Source: JAEZDR01 sp039811185 (GTDB lineage: Bacteria; Bacteroidota; Bacteroidia; Chitinophagales; Chitinophagaceae). Taken from it: a stretch of 64,000 nucleotides of DNA. Of the stretch, positions 34,742 through 41,575 are shown piece after piece. The position numbers and the translations under genes are program-made. Every line of letters starts with the position of its first letter. The first letter of the stretch is position 1. The stretch spans positions 186,001 to 250,000 of the forward strand of contig JBDHYF010000001.1 in assembly GCA_039811185.1 (NCBI GenBank). Reading direction: 5' to 3'. The notes below the pieces were generated by a model. The model was not told where the DNA came from and made no database searches. It saw nothing but the letters and a program-made list of their open reading frames with translations.

Positions 34742-36250
34742 TTGAGTGGAATAAAGAAACTGGCGGGCCAAACACTATGGTACGGTGCAAGCAGCATTGT
34801 TGCCAAGTTTCTGAACTATCTGCTAACTCCTTACTTAACGCTTAAATTTTCGGGCGCCGATTACGGCGAGATGTCGGTTACCTACGCAGCCATTCCCTTC
34901 CTCAACGTAATTTTTACTTACGGAATGGAAACTGCCTACTTCCGCTTCAGCTCAACGGATAAAAAACAGAAAGATGTTTTTAACACGAGCGCTGTATCGC
35001 TGATTGCAAGCACCGTGCTCCTGACAACATTGTTGATTTTTTTTAGTGCCGATGTTGCCGGCCTTTTAAAAATACAACATCACCCCGAGTACATTTCTAT
35101 TGCTGCATTCATTATAGCTTTTGATGCCTTGTCGGCTATTCCATTCGCCAAGCTACGGCTCGACGGACGGCCTGTAAAGTATGCAGCCGTAAGGGTTGGC
35201 GGAATACTCGTAAACATTTTTTCGCTATACTTCTTCATCAGCATATTACCCGCACTTGCGAAAAACAACACAGGCGGGCTATTTAATTTACTCTACATCC
35301 CAAACTGGGAGGTGGGTTATGTTCTTGTTGCCAACCTCTTGCAGGCGGTGTTTACCTTGTTGTTTCTCTTCCGCGAATTTTCGGGTTTTCAATTCCGGTT
35401 CAACAAGGCCTTATGGAAAGAGATGGTGATTTATGCGTTCCCGCTAACCATAGCCGGTTTTGCCGGAATGATTAATGAAACCTTCGACCGCATTATGCTT
35501 CAGTGGTGGGCTCCGGCTGCAACCGACGCAATGGCAAAAGAACAGGTAGGCACCTATTCAGCCTGTTATAAACTGGCCATTCTGATCACACTGGGTGTGC
35601 AGGCCTTTCGTATGGGAGCAGAACCTTTCTTTTTTAAACAAGCCGGCAGCCAAAACGCGCCTCAGGTTTACGCACGTGTAATGAAATTTTTTGTTGTCAC
35701 ATTGTCCGTCATGTTTTTGATTGTAATGCTTTACCTCGATATCTGGAAGTATTTTATTCAAAACGAAAAAATGTGGGAAGGGCTTAAAATTGTTCCTGTT
35801 TTGCTTTTTGCCAACATCTTTCTCGGCATTTACTACAACCTCAGCATTTGGTATAAGCTGGGTAAAAAAACAACCGCCGGTGCATATATTACAATCATCG
35901 GCGCGGCAATAACGGTGGCCGTCAATTACTTTTTTATTCCGGTTTATGGTTATATGGCTTGTGCGTGGGCAACCTTTGCCTGCTATGCTGCCATGATGGT
36001 GATAAGCTATGTTTGGGGACAAAAAAACTACCCAGTTCCTTACAACCTGAAGAAAATTGGCGGCTACCTCATCTTTGCCTGGGCAACCTATCTGCTCCAC
36101 AAAACACTCGCAGCATTTTATCCGGAAGAGTGGTTTAGCCTGCTTCTTGCCAGTATTCTATTTTTGATATATATTGGTTCGATTGTCGCGATAGAAAAAG
36201 ACGAACTGGCGAAGCTGCCATTTATGAGTAAAATAAGCCGGCGCCTATAA
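34742..36250 (+). CDS. Wzx-like polysaccharide flippase / MATE-MOP superfamily protein
   Basis: A 502-residue polytopic protein with about 14 predicted helices and the N-terminal pattern of the polysaccharide transport family (KKLAGQTLWYGASSIVAKFLNYLLTPYLT). NETFDRIMLQWW near residue 240 fits the middle of the family. Such proteins flip undecaprenyl-linked glycan units across the inner membrane. No glycosyltransferase cluster surrounds it, so the cargo is unclear. The start is TTG at 34742, since no ATG lies before the conserved N-terminal helix. The next gene begins 9 bases after its stop. Confidence 0.87.
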   Translation: MSGIKKLAGQTLWYGASSIVAKFLNYLLTPYLTLKFSGADYGEMSVTYAAIPFLNVIFTYGMETAYFRFSSTDKKQKDVFNTSAVSLIASTVLLTTLLIFFSADVAGLLKIQHHPEYISIAAFIIAFDALSAIPFAKLRLDGRPVKYAAVRVGGILVNIFSLYFFISILPALAKNNTGGLFNLLYIPNWEVGYVLVANLLQAVFTLLFLFREFSGFQFRFNKALWKEMVIYAFPLTIAGFAGMINETFDRIMLQWWAPAATDAMAKEQVGTYSACYKLAILITLGVQAFRMGAEPFFFKQAGSQNAPQVYARVMKFFVVTLSVMFLIVMLYLDIWKYFIQNEKMWEGLKIVPVLLFANIFLGIYYNLSIWYKLGKKTTAGAYITIIGAAITVAVNYFFIPVYGYMACAWATFACYAAMMVISYVWGQKNYPVPYNLKKIGGYLIFAWATYLLHKTLAAFYPEEWFSLLLASILFLIYIGSIVAIEKDELAKLPFMSKISRRL

Positions 36251-36259
36251 ATTTACAAT

Positions 36260-36532
36260 ATGAAATACACGCAGGGCACACTCGATAAGCTGCAAAATAT
36301 TTTGTCTGAATCCGGATATGTAGTGCGATACGAGCGCGGAAACTTCCAAAGTGGATGGTGCGTTCTCGAACAGAAAAAAATTGTGGTCCTCAACAAATTC
36401 CTGAACGTTGAAAGCCGCATTAATGCACTCACAGAACTGATTCCGCAGTTGAAGATAGATTTCGATCAGCTTACACACCAATCGCAGAACTTGTACGCAG
36501 ATATTGTTAACATCGAAAAACCACAAGCCTGA
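36260..36532 (+). CDS. Small conserved protein of unknown function
   Basis: A 90-residue soluble protein with no signal peptide or helix long enough to span a membrane. It reads as a beta-hairpin region (GYVVRYERGNFQSGWCVLEQKKIVVLNKF) followed by a long C-terminal helix (NVESRINALTELIPQL). I believe similar short proteins occur next to MBL-fold genes in other Bacteroidota, but I recognise no described family. It is tightly packed between the flippase (9 bases) and the MBL-fold hydrolase (6 bases), so co-transcription is very likely. Confidence 0.72.
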   Translation: MKYTQGTLDKLQNILSESGYVVRYERGNFQSGWCVLEQKKIVVLNKFLNVESRINALTELIPQLKIDFDQLTHQSQNLYADIVNIEKPQA

Positions 36533-36538
36533 GTAATT

Positions 36539-37315
36539 GTGAATGCAGTTCCACTTTCCGTTAGCTTTTTGGGAACGGGCACCAGCAGCGGTGTTCCGAT
36601 GATTGGCTGTGATTGCGCCGTATGCACATCAGCCGATAAAAAAGACAAGCGGTTAAGAAGCAGCATCCTGCTCCGCTCACCGCATACCACAATCGTAATT
36701 GATACCACGCCCGATTTTCGTTACCAGATGCTGCGCATCAACAACCGCAAACTCGATGGCATCCTGCTCACCCACCCACATAAAGACCACATTGCCGGAT
36801 TAGACGACGTTCGCGCTTATAATTTTCTGCAGCGAAAACCGCTTACCATTTATACCAACGCACTCACCGCCTCCGTTGTTCAGAAAGAATTCTACTATGC
36901 CTTTGCCGACGAAAAATACCCCGGCGTGCCTCAGCTCGAATTGCAAACCATCACCCACGAACCCTTCTTCCTGCACGATATTCCGGTGCAGCCCATCTCC
37001 GTATGGCACCACAAAATGCCGGTAACCGGTTTTCGGTTTGGAAACATTTGCTATATTACAGACGCAAACCGGATAGCCGAAGAAGAAAAAGAAAAAATAA
37101 AAGGCTCCAAAATCCTCATCGTAAATGCACTCAGGCAACAAAAACATTTGTCGCATTTTACGCTGAAAGAAGCATTGGAGCTTGCCGACGAGTTAGAAGT
37201 TGAACAAGCATTTTTCACTCACATCAGCCATCAGCTTGGCTTACACAAAGAAGTTTCCCAAATCCTGCCTCCGAATAGATTTTTGGCGTACGATGGATTA
37301 GAGCTTTTTGTTTAA
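36539..37315 (+). CDS. MBL-fold metal-dependent hydrolase, PhnP-like
   Basis: A 258-residue metallo-beta-lactamase-fold phosphodiesterase. It opens with VSFLGTGTSSGVPMIGC, then three close cysteines (Cys24, Cys26, Cys29) that in PhnP-type proteins bind a structural zinc. The catalytic motif is HPHKDH at residues 79-84. WHHKMPVTGFRFG and a C-terminal FFTHISHQLGLH supply the remaining ligands. PhnP hydrolyses cyclic ribose phosphates in phosphonate use, but no phn genes are here, so a general cyclic-phosphodiesterase or lipoate-ligase-linked role is equally possible. The start is GTG at 36539. Confidence 0.88.
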   Translation: MNAVPLSVSFLGTGTSSGVPMIGCDCAVCTSADKKDKRLRSSILLRSPHTTIVIDTTPDFRYQMLRINNRKLDGILLTHPHKDHIAGLDDVRAYNFLQRKPLTIYTNALTASVVQKEFYYAFADEKYPGVPQLELQTITHEPFFLHDIPVQPISVWHHKMPVTGFRFGNICYITDANRIAEEEKEKIKGSKILIVNALRQQKHLSHFTLKEALELADELEVEQAFFTHISHQLGLHKEVSQILPPNRFLAYDGLELFV

Positions 37316-37331
37316 CACAAAAACGCATTTT

Positions 37332-38216
37332 ATGTCGGCCCAAAAATGGAAATCCTACTTTGTTTTTTCCAAAAGAGACAAGCAAGCCACTGTATTCCTT
37401 CTGTTACTGATTGCAGGAGCACTCCTTGCACCCGAATTCTATCGTGCACACCGTCCACAAACTACGCTGGAAATCATCCCGCTCCGGCCAACACCAGCCG
37501 AGCCGAACAATAACTCCGCCGCTCCCAAAAAGCTCGCCTACAACAGCCCGGACAAACTTTTTTATTTTAACCCAAACACTGCAACAGCCGGTGAATGGGA
37601 GAAACTGGGGCTGCGCCCTAAAACCATCGCCATTTTACTCAACTACGTAAACAAAGGCGGGCGGTTTTACAAAGCCGACGACATCCGTAAAATTTACAGT
37701 TTAAAGCCGGAGGAAGCCGAGCGCCTCATTCCTTATATCCGAATCCCCGCTGCGCCGCAACAGCATTCGTATGCAAACAACTATACAACAAACCGCTACA
37801 GCAAGCCGGCACCTAAAATCATCGACATCAATACCGCCACCGTCAACGACTTTAAAACCCTGCCCGGCGTTACGCACGCAATGGCCTACAAAATCTTCAA
37901 CTACCGCGAAAAAATTGGCAGCTTTTTCTCGGTAGACGAACTGCGTTCAACCTATGGAATCACCGATTCTGTATGGCAAATGATGCAGCCGTATCTGTCG
38001 TATCAGCCCGCCACCATGTCGAAAATCAATATCAATCTCGCATCTTATTTCGAGCTGGTTTCGCATCCGCAAATCATCTCGAAAGACATCGCCAAAGCCA
38101 TTCTGATTTACCGCGAGAAAAACGGACCTTTTACCTCCGTGGAAGACCTGAAAAAGATAGTATTTATTAAAGAGCCGGCCTATCAAAAAATAGAACCTTA
38201 TGTGCGCACCGAATAA
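37332..38216 (+). CDS. Helix-hairpin-helix (ComEA-like) membrane-anchored protein
   Basis: A 294-residue protein with one N-terminal transmembrane helix (about 15-33; VFLLLLIAGALLAPEF), a Pro/Asn-rich spacer, and three helix-hairpin-helix modules. These begin near residues 70 (FNPNTATAGEWEKLGL), 155 (DINTATVNDFKTLPGV) and 220 (NINLASYFELVSHP). ComEA proteins bind incoming DNA in the periplasm during transformation. This three-module form is common in Bacteroidota. I chose ATG 37332. An upstream TTG at 37308 would overlap the MBL gene. It closes the long plus-strand run that begins at 30045. Confidence 0.85.
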   Translation: MSAQKWKSYFVFSKRDKQATVFLLLLIAGALLAPEFYRAHRPQTTLEIIPLRPTPAEPNNNSAAPKKLAYNSPDKLFYFNPNTATAGEWEKLGLRPKTIAILLNYVNKGGRFYKADDIRKIYSLKPEEAERLIPYIRIPAAPQQHSYANNYTTNRYSKPAPKIIDINTATVNDFKTLPGVTHAMAYKIFNYREKIGSFFSVDELRSTYGITDSVWQMMQPYLSYQPATMSKININLASYFELVSHPQIISKDIAKAILIYREKNGPFTSVEDLKKIVFIKEPAYQKIEPYVRTE

Positions 38217-38219
38217 AAT

Positions 38220-38250
38220 TTTGAGAATGTGGCCGCAGCACTTATTTTTG
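38220..38250 (+). promoter_or_regulatory. Consensus promoter upstream of the acyl-CoA dehydrogenase leader
   Basis: TTTG at 38220-38223, a 19-base spacer and TATTTTTG at 38243-38250 match the Bacteroidota TTTG-N19-TAnnTTTG promoter exactly. Transcription would start near 38254-38258, about 20 bases before the terminator-like hairpin at 38277. Confidence 0.65.
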
Positions 38251-38276
38251 TCGGTATACTAACGATTGTTCGCTTA

Positions 38277-38308
38277 CTGCTTAATCAAAAGGTTAAGCAG
38301 TTTTTTTT
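38277..38308 (+). terminator. Intrinsic terminator / possible attenuator directly before a start codon
   Basis: A 10-bp stem, CTGCTTAATC / GGTTAAGCAG (one T-G wobble), closes on AAAA and is followed at once by eight T (38301-38308). The in-frame ATGs of the acyl-CoA dehydrogenase are at 38311 and 38320, so the terminator sits in the leader. It could end transcripts of the upstream HhH gene, or control the dehydrogenase by attenuation. Confidence 0.75.
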
Positions 38309-38319
38309 AAATGAAACAT

Positions 38320-39459
38320 ATGAATTTCGAATTGTCCGAATTAACCAAACAAGTAGCGCAAACCGCAAAAGATTTTGCCCAACAACATATAAAGCCCCGG
38401 GTAATGGAGTGGGATGAAAGCCAGGAATTTCCGGTGGAAGTATTTAAAGAAATGGGTAAGCTGGGTCTGATGGGTGTGTTGGTGCCGGAGGAATACGGCG
38501 GCGCAGGACTCGGCTATTACGAGTACAACGCCATTATACAGGAAATTGCAAAAGTTTGTGGCTCAATCGGCCTTAGCGTAGCGGCACATAACTCTTTGTG
38601 TACCGGCCACATTATGTTGTTTGGCAATGAGGAGCAAAAGAAAAAGTGGCTGCCTAAGCTGGCAAGCGCCGAGTTTATTGGTGCATGGGGACTTACAGAA
38701 CCCAACACAGGAAGCGACGCGGGCAATATGAAAACAACGGCTGTAAAAGAAGGCAACAACTGGATTTTGAACGGCACAAAAAACTGGATTACCCACGGCA
38801 AAAGCGGCGATATAGCGGTTGTAATTGCCCGCACAGGCGAGCCCCGTACCAGCGGCAACTGCACTGCCTTTGTTGTGGAAAGAGGCGCCAAAGGTTTTAA
38901 TGCCGGAAAAAAAGAGAACAAACTCGGAATGCGCGCCAGCGAAACCGCAGAAATGATTTTCGACCATTGTACTATTTCAGATGACAACCGCCTTGGCAAA
39001 GTGGGCGACGGTTTCCGTCAGGCCATGAAAGTACTCGATGGTGGCAGAATTTCTATTGCTGCTTTAAGTAACGGCATTGCCCGCGGTGCTTTTGAAGCCG
39101 CTGCAGCCTATGCAAAAGAGCGTCATCAGTTCGATCAGCCGATTGCCAACTTCCAGGGCATCAGCTTTAAACTCGCCGACATGGCAACAGAAATTGAAGG
39201 TGCAGAACTGCTGATTCAGCAAGCATGCGATTTAAAGAATAAAGGCCTCAACGTTACCAAGCAAAGCGCAATGGCAAAATATTACGCCAGCGAGGTTGCT
39301 GTGAAAGCTTCCACAGAAGCGGTGCAGATTTTTGGCGGCTACGGTTATACAAAAGATTTTCCGGTAGAAAAGTTTTACCGCGATTCTAAACTTTGCACCA
39401 TTGGCGAAGGCACCAGCGAAATTCAAAAGCTCGTTATTGCCCGCGAAATTTTAAAATAA
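38320..39459 (+). CDS. Acyl-CoA dehydrogenase
   Basis: A 379-residue flavoprotein of the short/medium/branched-chain acyl-CoA dehydrogenase group, which makes the 2,3-double bond in beta-oxidation or branched amino-acid breakdown. Signatures: GAWGLTEPNTGSDAGNMKT in the FAD-binding middle domain, and RHQFDQPIANFQGISFKLADM. QIFGGYGYTKDFPVEKFYRD and the GEGTSEIQKLVIAREIL end carry the likely catalytic Glu of the GEGTS motif. I chose ATG 38320 (MNFELSEL), three codons after a possible ATG at 38311. The message leader holds a terminator-like hairpin. Confidence 0.95.
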   Translation: MNFELSELTKQVAQTAKDFAQQHIKPRVMEWDESQEFPVEVFKEMGKLGLMGVLVPEEYGGAGLGYYEYNAIIQEIAKVCGSIGLSVAAHNSLCTGHIMLFGNEEQKKKWLPKLASAEFIGAWGLTEPNTGSDAGNMKTTAVKEGNNWILNGTKNWITHGKSGDIAVVIARTGEPRTSGNCTAFVVERGAKGFNAGKKENKLGMRASETAEMIFDHCTISDDNRLGKVGDGFRQAMKVLDGGRISIAALSNGIARGAFEAAAAYAKERHQFDQPIANFQGISFKLADMATEIEGAELLIQQACDLKNKGLNVTKQSAMAKYYASEVAVKASTEAVQIFGGYGYTKDFPVEKFYRDSKLCTIGEGTSEIQKLVIAREILK

Positions 39460-39570
39460 TTTTGTTCCCGTCGGCTGTTTCGCTCTGCAACTCCCGTCGC
39501 GTCGCAGTCCGTTCAGGGTTCAGTCATCCATCTAACTTTTCAGCATGCCGCTCCGCAACGGGCGGCTGCT
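39460..39570. repeat. GC-rich intergenic element between convergent genes, diverged copy
   Basis: This gap holds, on the minus strand (39467-39495), a GGGAGTTGCAGAGCG...AGCCGACGGG stretch similar in plan to the AGCGG...AGCCCG motifs at 9283-9342 and 59863-59920. A hairpin GCCGCTC / GGGCGGC with a six-base loop (39547-39566) lies next to the gldD stop and may terminate the dehydrogenase message. The relation to the other two copies is approximate. Confidence 0.35.
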
Positions 39571-40146
39571 TTATTTCCAGCGGAAGGTGTTAATCAAATG
39601 CTTCACATCTTCCATCAAAAAATTCTGCACCGGTAAAAGAGAATCCTGATTGGGCGTTGCATCAAAGTAAAGTGCGCCCCTTAAAAAATGTTTTGTGGAA
39701 TCAGTCAAAAAAAACTGATTAGCGGTGGCAACATTTCCTTCTACCGTAAAAAACACACCATGCACCCCATTGGCCGTGGTAAAGATCGAGTCGTTTATGG
39801 CATAAGCCTTCATCGTGTGCTTATTGGTTAGCGTAAACGCATCGTTCACCAATTTGTTTAACGAGTACTCGCCAACTTCTTTATACGAAATGTAGAGCTT
39901 GCCCTCGAACTGCGGGAAGCCAATGTTTATCCACCACGGATTTTCCGGAGCCTCGCCAAAAAAGCTCGTGTCTTTTACAACGCTGCCATATACGGGATAT
40001 TCAAAAGAGTAAGGATAGCCTGCCTCATCGAAAACCCGGTACTGTTTTTCCGGCATTCCTATTTTAAAAAATCCTTTTGGTTTTGGCGTAAACGGGCTGT
40101 TACACGCCACAACTAAAAAAAGGCATACTGCTGCAAACATTTTCAT
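39571..40146 (-). CDS. gldD: Gliding motility lipoprotein GldD
   Basis: A 191-residue lipoprotein (lipobox LVVAC, Cys15) matching GldD: FTPKPKGFFKIGMPEKQYRVFDEAGYPYSFEYPVYG, then NPWWINIGFPQFEGKLYISYKEV and the end VKHLINTFRWK. GldD is required for gliding in F. johnsoniae and is thought to act with GldE and the SprB/GldJ machinery at the cell envelope. In that organism gldE is next to gldD and ssb. Here the place is taken by a META-domain gene. A -7 box (TAGCTTTG, 40151-40158) lies just upstream, so gldD may have its own promoter. Confidence 0.88.
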   Translation of the reverse strand: MKMFAAVCLFLVVACNSPFTPKPKGFFKIGMPEKQYRVFDEAGYPYSFEYPVYGSVVKDTSFFGEAPENPWWINIGFPQFEGKLYISYKEVGEYSLNKLVNDAFTLTNKHTMKAYAINDSIFTTANGVHGVFFTVEGNVATANQFFLTDSTKHFLRGALYFDATPNQDSLLPVQNFLMEDVKHLINTFRWK

Positions 40147-40150
40147 GCGC

Positions 40151-40158
40151 CAAAGCTA
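40151..40158 (-). promoter_or_regulatory. -7 promoter element of gldD
   Basis: Minus-strand TAGCTTTG matches TAnnTTTG and ends five bases before the gldD ATG, giving a nearly leaderless message if used. No -33 TTTG at the usual spacing. Confidence 0.4.
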
Positions 40159-40207
40159 TTAAAGCAAATGGCAACTGCTGGTATAAATTATACTGCAGCC
40201 GTTTAAC

Positions 40208-40237
40208 GATAAATGCCCTTTCGCAAGGGCATTTATC
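40208..40237 (-). other. Long perfect hairpin between the META gene and gldD
   Basis: A 13-bp perfect stem, GATAAATGCCCTT / AAGGGCATTTATC. On the minus-strand transcript the loop is GCGA, a stable GNRA tetraloop. No T run follows, so it is unlikely to be a plain terminator. It may protect the 3' end of the META message or separate it from gldD. Confidence 0.55.
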
Positions 40238-40253
40238 AGCAGGCGCTATTTCG

Positions 40254-40670
40254 CTATTCGGTTGTAGGAAAAAGTTTAATTAAGTCGTTTGTTCCTTCGC
40301 TCAAAATCAGCATATCATTTTCTACCCTAAAAGCGTCGATGCGGTGCAGGCTTTTGAGCAAAGCGTCTTCCAGTTTCATATCCGGACAAGCCATCTTTGT
40401 AGCAATCATTTGCGAAAAAGAAATTTTGCCTTTGCTGTTAATGGAGTAACGGCCGTTGATCAAATTGCAGCCGGCCGATGCCGAAATACGATTTTCTTCC
40501 GTTAAAAAGAGGATGCGGGCAGGGCGCATAAAGGTATCGGCAGCGTTTACTTTATGGCCGTTCACTTCAACAATCTGCCATTTATTTTCGGTAATTTTTT
40601 CCTGGGCTTGTTTAGCGGTTGTACAACTTGCAAAAAGAAGGAGGCTGAAGGCGACAAATAAGAATTTCAT
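40254..40670 (-). CDS. META-domain (HslJ-like) lipoprotein
   Basis: A 138-residue lipoprotein: lipobox LLFASC (Cys16), then one META domain (about 30-138) with KWQIVEVNGHKV, ISASAGCNLINGRYSINSKGKISFSQMIATKMACPDMKLEDALLKSL and the final strand FRVENDMLILSEGTNDLIKLF. The paired cysteines (in AGCN and MACP) are a common feature of this family, seen in E. coli HslJ. The function is not established, though heat-shock and stress links are reported for HslJ. I start it at ATG 40670, because an upstream in-frame ATG would leave the signal peptide buried. It lies between ssb and gldD. Confidence 0.87.
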   Translation of the reverse strand: MKFLFVAFSLLLFASCTTAKQAQEKITENKWQIVEVNGHKVNAADTFMRPARILFLTEENRISASAGCNLINGRYSINSKGKISFSQMIATKMACPDMKLEDALLKSLHRIDAFRVENDMLILSEGTNDLIKLFPTTE

Positions 40671-40768
40671 TTTTCGTTTTTTTACTCCTAAATCAAATAA
40701 TTTACCACAATGCTGTTCAGATGGCTGGTGAGCCATTAAGTTTAACCTTACTGAATGTGGCGCGCAAA

Positions 40769-41188
40769 TTAACGATTGAATTCATCAACCGAAGAACTGT
40801 CGATCTTCAAATTTTCAAACATCTCAGGATCGGAGGGCTGTGCCGGTTGCTGTTCACTCTTTTTGTCGAGCATGATTAAGTTATCTCCAACAATTTCCGT
40901 GGAAAATTTTTTCTTTCCCTCCTTGTCTTCCCAAGATCGCGTTCGTAAACGCCCTTCCAGATAAATAAGGCTGCCTTTATGGAGGTATTTTCCGGCCAAC
41001 TCTGCAAGTCCGCGCCATAATGTAATCGAGTGCCACTCCGTTAAGGACGCCGATTTCCCGTTTTTATCTTTATATGTTTCAGTGGTGGCAAGCGGAAAAT
41101 TTGCAACAGGTATCTGGTTATCGATATAAGAAATTTCGGGGTCGCGGCCCAGGTTGCCAATCAGTATCACTTTATTAACGCCTCTCAT
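40769..41188 (-). CDS. ssb: Single-stranded DNA-binding protein
   Basis: A 139-residue OB-fold protein that coats single-stranded DNA in replication, repair and uptake. It begins MRGVNKVILIGNLGRDPEISY, followed by FPLATTETYKDK, EWHSITLWRGLAELAGKYLHKGSLIYLEGRLRTRSWEDKEG and a short acidic tail. The usual C-terminal DDDIPF-type tip is not present. The last residues are SSVDEFNR, so partner binding may use another sequence, or this is a secondary SSB. I prefer the start at 41188. ATG 41197 is three codons upstream. Confidence 0.93.
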   Translation of the reverse strand: MRGVNKVILIGNLGRDPEISYIDNQIPVANFPLATTETYKDKNGKSASLTEWHSITLWRGLAELAGKYLHKGSLIYLEGRLRTRSWEDKEGKKKFSTEIVGDNLIMLDKKSEQQPAQPSDPEMFENLKIDSSSVDEFNR

Positions 41189-41349
41189 AGAAAACATTTC
41201 AGGTTATAACAATGCCGGCTTTGCCGGTTACTCCTAATGCGCTAAACATGCATTGAATAGCTAATATAACCAAATATCTCCCCTCACAAAAAATTATTAA
41301 GATTTCAGCCTTTTCAGAAAAAAACTTTTTCCTAATTCAATTCAATCCC

Positions 41350-41357
41350 TATTTTTG
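41350..41357 (+). promoter_or_regulatory. -7 promoter element of the tRNA-Leu gene
   Basis: TATTTTTG matches TAnnTTTG, 47 bases before the mature tRNA. A TTTT (41327-41330) sits at the -33 position with the right 19-base spacing. Confidence 0.5.
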
Positions 41358-41404
41358 CAGCCCCTTTTTAAAGATTCGTCTTCGAAAAAACGGAAATTAA
41401 AAAA

Positions 41405-41486
41405 GCGGATGTGGCGAAATTGGTAGACGCACTAGACTTAGGATCTAGCGCCGCGAGGCATGGGGGTTCGAGTCCCTCCATCCGCA
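41405..41486 (+). tRNA. tRNA-Leu (anticodon UAG)
   Basis: An 82-base cloverleaf with acceptor arms GCGGATG and CATCCGC, a D-arm region GTGGCGAAATTGGTAGACGC and an anticodon stem CTAGA/TCTAG. Its loop CTTAGGA gives anticodon TAG. A class II variable arm and the T-loop GGTTCGAGTCC are present. The long variable arm and anticodon identify leucine. CCA is not encoded: the discriminator A is followed by CAAA. Confidence 0.97.
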
Positions 41487-41493
41487 CAAATCG

Positions 41494-41553
41494 AAGGTTG
41501 AAAGGTTAACTGCCCAACGGTTCTTGCTGTTAAACCTTTCAGCCTTATTTTTT
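41494..41553 (+). terminator. Terminator of the tRNA-Leu gene
   Basis: A long stem of AAGGTTGAAAGGTTAAC with GTTAAACCTTTCAGCCTT (one wobble and one bulge) enclosing an 18-base loop, followed by ATTTTTTAAA. It separates the tRNA from the trigger factor gene. Confidence 0.7.
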
Positions 41554-41575
41554 AAATACGATTCAACACGAAAAA

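Noticed and set aside
38227..38262. Eleven-codon frame (MWPQHLFLSVY) that might be a leader peptide for the attenuator
   Set aside because: Its ATG lies upstream of the -7 box, so it would not be on transcripts from the promoter at 38220-38250. There is no run of repeated codons of one amino acid.
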